Notes under the pieces: generated by a model
Databases searched by the model: none
Told to the model about the DNA's origin: nothing
The model's input: only the letters and a program-made list of their open reading frames with translations
Assembly (NCBI RefSeq): GCF_907164915.1
Contig: NC_061867.1
Coordinates: 38,114,338-38,178,337 of the forward strand
Origin: Impatiens glandulifera
Lineage: Eukaryota > Streptophyta > Magnoliopsida > Ericales > Balsaminaceae
Reading direction: 5' to 3'
Length of the DNA stretch: 64,000 bases
Made by a program: the position numbers and the translations under genes
Part shown: positions 34,437 through 43,800 of the stretch, piece by piece
Position numbering within the stretch: position 1 is the stretch's first letter
Layout of the letters: the number at the start of each line of letters is the position of its first letter

Positions 34437-36551
34437 CACTAGTAAAAAAAGTGGTATCAGTAAGGGCGAAAACCTTTACTAAAAGCATAAAATGCCGTTA
34501 TTGAAACATATCTATAACGACAAATAAAACCGTTACCAATCGTCACAAAAATATACGTTACAGAAACTTCACAGGTATTAGTAATGGCTTTCGAAAGTCG
34601 TTACTAATAGTCAATGTACAACAGTAACGGTTCTAGCCGACTTAAAACCGTTACTGAAAGGATAAAATGTCATTACTGAAACATATCTGTAACGACAAAT
34701 AAAACTGTTACCAATCGTTACAAAAACATACGTTACAGAAACATCACAAGTATCAGTAACGGCTTTCGAAAGCCGTTACTGATAGTCAATGTACAATAGT
34801 AACGGTTCTAGCCTACGTAAAACCGTTACTGAAAGGCATAATTATCAGTAACGGTTTTCAAAATCCGTTACTGATACATATTTGGGCAACAGTAACGGTT
34901 CTAGCCGAGTTAAAGCCGTTACTGAAAGTCATAAATTATCAGTAACGGCTTTCGAAATCCGTTACTGATACTTGTGAAGTATTTGTGACGGTTGTTTATT
35001 TGTTAAACCGTTACAGACAAATTTATAGTAACAGATTTTTATTTATTAAAACCGTTACTAAACCATTATTGTTTTTTTTTTCTTCCAAATTTTTACCTAT
35101 ATAAAACCACAATCATCATCAATAACCAAAAACCAAAAACCACAATCATCAATAACCAAACCAAAAAGCACAATCATTAATTCAAAACAATAATCATCCA
35201 CAAACTACAATCCATCCACAAACTACAATCCATCCACAAACTACGTACAATCATATCACAAATCCACAAAAAATCATTAATTAACGTACTTCAAATAACA
35301 TACATTTCAACTAACCAGAATTCAAGTGGGATGGACATCATCTTTAAGGGAGGGGCAGGTGGACATTGAGGGCAAGCACTGGGAATCATGGATAATAAGA
35401 AGTTCATCGTCTCTCATCTAAATCATTTCATCCCACATTCTATCACGCTCTACAAATGTTTGTTGTCTCTCCCTTTGAGCTTCTTCACGTTCCATTTTAC
35501 GCTGATCGGAGGAGGGTACTTAATATTAGGACAAATTTATTACAGACAACTCTCTTTTGATTAATAAAGATATGAATCCGAAATTCTGAAAAAAGAAGAA
35601 CTTACCAGATTGATCGAAAGGCAGCGGCGACAGTGATCGGAATGTTTGCGGGCAAAAGAAGAGAAACAGACGGAACAGAGAAGAGGGAAGAAGAACTTAC
35701 CTGATTACGGGCGGATGATCGACGGAAGAAGAAGATCGGCGGAAGAAGAAGATCGACGGAAGAAGAAGAAGGTTTGATTATCGGCGGCGACTTCAGACGG
35801 AAAAAAAACGGGTGCGGAAGAAAACAGAAGAAGAAAAGAAAAGAAAGAAAGGAAGAAAGAAAAAAGAAAGAAGGAAGAAGGCGCAGGTTATTAATGAGTA
35901 TCTGTAACGGTTTTCTCTATAACCGTTACAGATACTAGTAGAGAAGTTGAAAAGGCGGCCCACTTTCTGTAACGGTTATAGAAGAAACCGTTACAGATAC
36001 TATATTAGTAACGGTTTTCTTCAAAAACCGTTACTGATATCCCTCATTAAAATCTTTAACTGAACCCTTATCTATAACGGTTTTCTTATTAACCGTTATA
36101 GATACTAGTAGAGAAAGATGAAAAGGCGACCCACTTTTTGTAACGGTTATAGAGGAAACCGTTACAGATACTATATTAGTAACGGTTTTTAACAAAAACC
36201 GTTACTGATATCACTCATTAAAATCTTTAACTGAACCCTTATCTGTAACGGTTTTCTTATTAACCGTTACAAATACTAGTAGAGAAGTTGAAATGACGGG
36301 CCACTTTTTGTAACGGTTATAGAGGAAACGTTACAGATACCATATTAGTAACGGTTTTTTTCAAACACCGTTACTGATATCCCTCATTAAAATCTTTAAT
36401 TGAGCCCTTATTTGTAACGGTTTATATAGCCGTTACTGATGTACTTATAATTGTAACGGTTTATTAAAACCGTTACTGATAAAAATTATTAGTAAGGGCG
36501 TTCAAGCGTCGTTACTAGCAGTCGTTACAGACGACCTATTTTCTACTAGTG
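34437..36551 (+). mobile_element. CACTA element with AACGGT-rich ends (2.1 kb)
   Basis: It starts CACTAGTAAAAAAAG and ends TTTTCTACTAGTG, correct CACTA-type inverted termini. The flanking trinucleotides are GAG and GGG, so the 3-bp target duplication matches at two of three bases. Both ends carry many copies of TAACGGTT/AACCGTTA arranged as short hairpins (about 29 exact AACGGT/ACCGTT cores by my count). The right end is a ~170-bp tandem array and the left end has a ~180-bp duplication. A minus-strand stretch near 35480 reads KMEREEAQRERQQTF, like the coiled-coil tail near plant CACTA transposase genes. No intact transposase is present. Confidence 0.88.
35900..36411 (+). repeat. Three ~170-bp tandem units at CACTA right end
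   Basis: Units begin TCTRTAACGGTTTTC near 35900, 36070 and 36241. Each ends with CTCATTAAAATCTTTAA and a form of TGARCCCTTAT; the spacings measured are 171 and 169. Each unit contains six AACGGT/ACCGTT cores in inverted pairs, with one core lost in the third. Confidence 0.85.
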
Positions 36552-36937
36552 GGGGATAGAAGGACAAAACAAGAAACTAAGCTTACACAACCCTCAAAGA
36601 TAAAGGACCAATGACGATCTTCCCCGAGAATAAAATTATGGAGGCCAAGAAAAGTTTCAGCCTGCACCAATCCTGGAAATCCTTGAGATTGTATCACCAT
36701 GGTGTATACAAGCTCGATGAGATGGATGGAGAGGCGCTTGCCTTCGGACGAGCACAAGAGAAAGTGAGACAATAACACTAGCTTAGTGCATTGAAGTTGC
36801 ACATCACTCTTAATCGAACCACTAAAATGTCGAGTTACATTGTCAACCTTTCATAGATCAAGAAATTCACCAGCAATGTTCTGTAGTGAATAGTATTTGC
36901 TGCATCCAAATAAACTCAGAAGAAATTATTGCGACTA
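36552..36937 (-). pseudogene. Tat ORF1 fragment, middle part, split by CACTA
   Basis: On the minus strand, LVLLSHFLLCSSEGKRLSIH and then LVYTMVIQSQGF parallel VLLAHYLMRPTEADI and LVHTMMIYSHGI of the copy at 21290-21400. Further residues LGEDRHWSFIF follow. Together with 34200-34436 it is one inverted ORF1 piece interrupted by the CACTA insertion. Confidence 0.5.
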
Positions 36938-37140
36938 TGTAGACACTCATTTTTCACCCCCAATTTTTATATTTTATATTTTATAAACAACTATTTTTTG
37001 AAATAATTGAATTTTTAAAAATAGTTGATTTCAGATTTCAATAAAGTTAAGGGATAACAATTTGAATGTTATAAGTAAGGATGAAAATTTCGGATTTCAA
37101 TAATTGAATTTTTATAGTTTATAAACAACTAATTTTGGAT
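36938..37140 (+). repeat. Tat-type LTR 5' fragment
   Basis: It begins TGTAGACACTCATTTTTCAC, as does the LTR at 62702, but similarity is lost within about 200 bases. Truncated LTR or solo-LTR relic. Confidence 0.4.
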
Positions 37141-37560
37141 GTTATAAGTAAGGATGTCAATCTGAAACCGCCCGCGAAAATCGAACCGAATTGTTTCGTT
37201 TGGGACGGTTTTTTCCCGAACGAACGGGGATGGGGTGGGGATGATATTTGTGTCCATCGTCCCGATTTTATCCCGAACACTATAAACATAATTAAATGTA
37301 TTAAATCACTAATATATTTATTTATTTAATATATTTTATAAAAGTTGTAAGTTTATTTTTTATAATAATATAAAATTTTAATGTATTACAATATATATTA
37401 TATTAAAAAATTCGTTTTTATTGTATAATTTTTTTATTCTTTTTAAAAATATTTTATAAACGACGTCTTATGGGGATTTTCTGAAATCAAAACTTTTCGA
37501 AACCAAAACTTTTCGAAACCGAATTGAGCGTAAATAGTATTAAAAAAATCTCCAAAACAA
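37141..37560 (+). other. Possible hAT MITE end, then AT-rich promoter side
   Basis: AAGGATGTCAATCTGAAACCGCCC followed by repeated CGAACC/CCCGAA words resembles one end of a hAT MITE, but I found no matching inverse end or target duplication. The rest, up to the hydrolase 5' UTR, is AT-rich. Confidence 0.3.
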
Positions 37561-37832
37561 AACAAAAGAATAGTATTAAAATACAGACGACGACGAGAGG
37601 GCAGCAAGTGATAGACGGTTAAAGTAATGCATCAAGGTCTTTTCTGCTTCACTGTTCGATCTGCATCTCTTTCTCTTCCTCCATCCTCCTCTTTCCTCCG
37701 TTTACATACTGCAGGGCATCACTGTAGAACGTAAGGTAACTTCGCTTTTCTATATCATGCTCGACACTGAATTAAAAGACTCCAATTTCTGTTCTTCTTT
37801 CCAGGTTAAGCTTCATACCAAGATACACTCTC

Positions 37833-40800
37833 ATGGATGCTGGAAATTCGCCCCTAATCGCCAAAAACTCGCTTGCCCAATTCCGCTATTGCAATGTCTC
37901 CGGGTACTTCATCTGTCTCTCGCTTTATCCTGCCAAATTGAGTTCCTTTGTTTGTTGTATCATGAGTACAATGATTCTCTTAGAAATTCGGCTGATTTAG
38001 TAGTTTGATTTCTTTGGAGGTTAGCTTTAAGACGGAATTGATAGAGATTCGCGCAAACAAGCCTACATTGCATATTCTCTTCATCCCTGGAAATCCAGGC
38101 ATGTTTATATTGAATGTATATCATATTCGTTTATACAATTTGTGTATAACATAATCTGAGGAATGAAATTTGGATATATGATTGTTTCAGGTGTTGTCTC
38201 ATTTTATACTGATTTTCTTGAATACCTATATGAACTATTAAGAGGAACTACATCTATAACAGGCAAGAATACTAAATGTTTGGTTTTCAAATGGAAACTC
38301 TTCTGTATTCATAACTTTTACTGGGCCAGCTCATTCTAATTTTGAATAACCTCTTCCTTTCATCAGCTATCAGCCACATCTCCCACTCAGGAAAGGTACA
38401 ATATCAGTCTATGTGAACTGAAAGAAATTTTCTTTTGGTCAGTTTTCATGGAAATTATCCATTCTTTTGGTTTATTATGTGTGATCGGTTCGGTTCAAGC
38501 CTTAGGAAGAATGGTTACTTTGTCTTCATGAGTTTGCTTTAGGCATGCCTCCAAGTCCTCAATTGGTGTAGCTCGTTCATTGTTAGAACAATTCACAACT
38601 TGCATCAACCAATGTCAGAAATGGGAGTGTGTTTATGATCTTCAAGGAAACTTTAAGTAAAATGTAGGTTTGGTGGGTACATGTGGCCAATAGTAGGGTC
38701 GGGATACATCATTTCATTGTGGGGTTTGTCAATTTCCATGAGGATAGCTACTCGTAATTATTTCGTTTAGTCAATAATAAAGAGAATTAGTATTAGATTA
38801 ATTCATCAACTACGTTTGTTTTTAAATTTCTAGATTAGTGGAGTTTATAATTCTTCTTGTCTTGGTTGTTCTATCTTTCTGGACAATTAACAACTTAACC
38901 GTAATTTGACTTTGTAATAAGAGAGTTAGTGATCTCTTAATTTTTGTTAAAGTCTAGATTATTTATAAGTCTCTCTGTTAGTAATGAAATTTACTGGTTT
39001 TCCATTCATTTGATTCCTACGTGTGGTATTAAAACTCAAAGCCTCCCAAACACGAGTGAATCAAGATGTGAGCTTTTAAGTGAGGAAAGAAGCTTTTTAG
39101 CTTGATCAATTGACTTTTCAGATCAAAGAAGACAGGAGAGAGAAATGGCATGACAAAAGAGTTCAGGGCATGCCAATTAGAATTTAATGGAAAGCCTACT
39201 TCGCTTCAAAGGTCTGTGGGATTCAATAGAGACATGATTCGAAGCGCTCGGCGATCCAACAACTGATGCATGTATGTTGTTCATGTATGTGGTGGTGGCT
39301 ATTGAAAAAGCTAAATACACTAGTTCCTTAGTTAGACATGAGCAGAAATTTAAGTGTGCAGGAAAAGAAGATGATCAATTTTTTAGAGGAACAAGTGAAA
39401 GAGGGGAGGAAGAGGAAGGTACTTTGACAAGAAGAGACATAAGAAGATACATTATCAAAAAAGATACAACTGGAAAGGTAATGCTCGATATGTTAAAGTT
39501 GATGTGGAAGAAGAAATACTTCTAATGAATTGAGTAGAACCACTTGGAAAAGAGGAAAAATGTTGTGGTATTTGGACTTTGGGTGCTCACATCATATGTG
39601 TGATAGAATGTAAGTTGTATCACCTCCACAAAAGACATATTCATTATTGCGCAGATAAATTCAAACTATCAAATAGCCTACTAAAAAGAGAAGAAACAAA
39701 GTAAGAGCTCGAAAGTTGTCTTAAAATCAAGAGCTCGAAAGTTGTCTTAAGATTATTACTGAAAGTGAGTCATATCTATGGGAGTGTAGGATGAATCATC
39801 TAAATTATAAGAATTTAAAAACTATGGAACTCAAGAGAATGATAAAGTTATCACACCCGAGATGAAGTGCATCCACTACCCTGTGAAAAACAATAAAGGC
39901 AAACTATTCCATTGTTCTCTTGCAATCGAAATCTGTGAAGGATTTTGGATACGCAGATTTCTTGAAAAGTTAGGATTGCCTCCTGATGGACCATTTGAAA
40001 TGATGTTCACAATCAGTATTGCAAAATATCCGGTTCATCATGATAGAACCAAACTTATTGAAATTGATCGTCATTTCATTTCCGAGAACGTCTATATAGG
40101 ATCTATTTCACCCCTCTACATTATGTCACACAATCAGGTGGCGGACATACTCACCAAAGCTTTTCCAAGTCAAATTTTGAAGAATTATGTGACAAAATTC
40201 AACACTCTAAATATCTATTACCCAACTTGAGGATAGTGTCGAATTATTTTTCTTTTCATTGGAATTGGATCACCTTACTTGAACTTAACACATTCCTCTA
40301 TTTATACTCAATGTATTGTTTGTTGTTATTGCTTTACTTTTATTGTACTTAATGTACTTTATATACCACACATTAATTATGTAATCATACGTTCTTATCA
40401 TTAAATAATACTTTAAAAGCTCAATATTATACCATTTGCTTATATTATTTAGTCCTAGATATAATATTTCTAAGGGATAAGTGGAAAGTTATATATTACT
40501 GGTAACCACACACATTCCCATTTTTCTTTCTTGTACAAATTGTATTTAGTTGTTACAGTTTCATACAATTAGAATATACAAGAAAATTCAGTATCTCTAT
40601 CGATTTTCGGTCTCTACTATGAATATATGCAAACTAATAAATGCTAATGATGAAGATTGATAGATGGATGAACTCCCTTTTATTTTTAGGATAAGGTTTG
40701 TCTGTTTGAAAGATGGTATTCTTTGATGTGATGACTATTATAGTTCATTGTTTGACCCTTGATGAGTATTTATGTTGTATTGTTTTTAAAATCTTCATCC

Positions 40801-43800
40801 TTGCTGATTCTCTTATCAAATGTGTGGTCTTTTCTTCTTTCTCTTTAGACGTCTTCACTCCCTCATTTCTTTCCTTAGAATCCTGACTTGTATCTGGGAA
40901 GTTGTTTTTTAGATTCAAGTCTTATTTTGAGACAATTCTAATATATGCAAGTTTAAATTTTTCAATAAGAAATTAAATAATTTTTTCTTAAATCTTCACT
41001 TCATTTCATACTTTAGATTTGTCCTTATGCATCATTCTTACATGCGGATTATCTTGTTAGAACTGGGAGCATGGAAGATTATTCTCGCTGGAAGAACAAA
41101 TTAATCACAAGGTACACTATCTTTACCTCATGTTTTGGTTGTTCAAACAACTATTGTGATACAACAAACTATTGATTTTTGTCTCAAATAAGTTTGTCTT
41201 TGGGCTTTATAAGTTTTTGGTTTACTTAGCGTGTTATATATTTCCTCCTTTCAAAACTTTGTATGTTTCGTTTATTGTTTTGACAGCTGGATTTCATAAA
41301 AAATGAACTTCAAGATAATGAAGTCCCATTGCTTTTGGTAAGATATGCACCCCACTTTTTTCCTTTCTTAAATTTTGTAATTCACAGCATTCATTATGTT
41401 GCTGATACGTATAAAAGTATGCCATCTTGTATGAAGATGAATTATTCGATAGTGTTCTTTTAACTTTTCTTAAGTTATGAATACAATATTCACTGTGGAG
41501 GTTTAAGGGTTGAGTTGATGACAAAGTGTTACACCTTAAAGGGTCAAGTGTAACATTTGTATTATAAATTGGATAGAATCAAGATAGAAGATGAGTAAAT
41601 AGAATGATCCAACACACGCTGGATAGCTTAGTGGCAAGAGGCTTGGACTATGGGGATTACTACCATGAGAAGATTTGGTCTCGATAGTTGCAAGTCACTT
41701 CCAGGGAATGGTTGAGATGCGTGAAAAGTTGGCCCGGACACCCTTAGATGATAAACAAAGTGAGATGAATGGAGATCGTAGTTTCATTCAATTCATTTAT
41801 ATTCTTCTTGACATCATGACATTGTATTTATAGCCTAAACAAGGATGGAGATTATGATCAGATACGAACATGTAATTAAGGAAACATCAAAACACTTACT
41901 ATACTTTATCTTGATCCTAAATTCAAGTATCATACAACTCATTTGGAAACTGTTGCACTTATTCATGCTTTACAGTAACTGTACTATGTTGTTTGTTGTT
42001 AATTTCTTATGAAGCTTGGTCACTCCATTGGTTCATACATTTCCATTGAAATGTTTCGGAGATCACCAGAAAAGGTAACTGATGGAAGTTTGCTATTTTC
42101 CTTTTTCTGGTGCAAATATATCCTCTCTTTCACTGACACCCATAACTTGATTCATTTGAAAATGATCTATAGGTGACTTATTGTATTGGGCTGTATCCTT
42201 TTCTCGCTGTAGATCCAAAATCTGCACAGCAGTCTGCCATTAAGAAGATTGTAGAGTACAAATTCTTTCCTATAAACAGTAAATAAATTTCTTTCAGAAA
42301 ACTTTTATAGTTGATGATACACTTTTCTCAAATCTTACTGTTGATTGTTAATGTTTATCATCCTTCTGTCTTTGGCTATGTTATAGGGATGTATTAGTAA
42401 ATAGTATATTAGGTAATATTGTAATTAGAGTAAGTTAGTAGGTTAGCCACATAATACATACTCTACTACTTACAATATTACCCTTATATTATTACTAATA
42501 CATACCTTCTACTACTATTACAGATTCTTATATTGTTTTATTGTATCCTTTATTGTGTTTGTTTGCAAACTGATATTCTAATAAGCTACAATATTAGCTT
42601 ATAATTCCAGAATGACTGCAATTGATTGGTACTGTTAAAATAATGGGTTAATATTGTATAGTATTTATATATTTAAGGTGTTATGTATTAAGGCCCATAT
42701 ATATATTAAGGCCCAGATACATTAAGTTTTAAGCCTCTTATCTCTATATATAATCTCCATCTATTGGAGAGGCTGTAATTATGGAAAACCCTATTATTGA
42801 ATCCTTTAATTCGTAACAGGTACATATTTTATTTTCAGGTCTCCAATAATGTGCAGTTTAGTAAGTTCTCTGGTGGCCTTTATTGGGTTACTGCCAAGAC
42901 GGGCATCTAAGTTTCTCATCTTAAAGTCTATTGGAAGGTCTTGGTCATCCACTGCTATTGAGGCCCTCTGTAATCATTTGCTTCAGGTGCAGTTTGAACT
43001 TATGCTAATTGATCAATGCTGACACGTTTGATTTTATTTTGCATTCTACAAGGTATAGCTAGTTGTAGTTTTTTATACATACATGTTACAGGGAAATAAG
43101 TCAACAGTAGTATTATGGTTAGCACTCATGACTCATATGCAACTCCACTATATATGATATACAGATAGAATAGTGTACTAAAGTTACCAAGGATTAAATA
43201 CTTGATCCGACACAAATGAAAGTTTACGGATCAAAATACCCCCATTATCTAAAATAATTGATCACAAACTCACTAAACGTTCAATTATTGGAAAAGGTGC
43301 TAACCATTTTTTGGGTTCAATTTTCATCCCATTTCTTGTTGCCTGGGAAATCGTTCCGTCTCTTTCTGTTATTGTGGGATTTAATTGGATTAACTAAAAC
43401 TACTCATTTCAATAAATGTAATTCTCTCTAATATTTTAAGAGTAACTTTACATTTTTGTGTAATTTTCCAGTATCATACAGTTCGAAATGTGCTCTTTTT
43501 GGCCATGACAGAGTTTCAAAAGGTAATCTCTTGTACAGTTGTATGTCTAAATAGTATTCTGAATATGATGCTGGAGTTTATGGTTTCTTATTTTGTATCA
43601 CCGCCTTCCAGTTACAGTTCCATGATTGGATATGTGGCACATTATTTGGTTGTTTGTATAGAAAACATGTCCCTAATTCACGTCATTTTATTAATACAAA
43701 CTCTAACTTAAAAACATAAAAATAAATTTGGTGGATCATACCTGTTTTAAAACTGTAAATGTCTTTTGTATTAGCTTTCAGAAGAACCGGATTGGGAATT

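Noticed and set aside
34437..36551. Bidirectional terminators or a hairpin RNA array
   Set aside because: The many AACGGT hairpins are bounded by CACTA termini and fit subterminal transposase sites.
37757..38008. 83-residue frame at the start of the hydrolase gene
   Set aside because: It is out of frame with the conserved NVSG / FIPGNPG reading and runs through exon 1 into intron 1.
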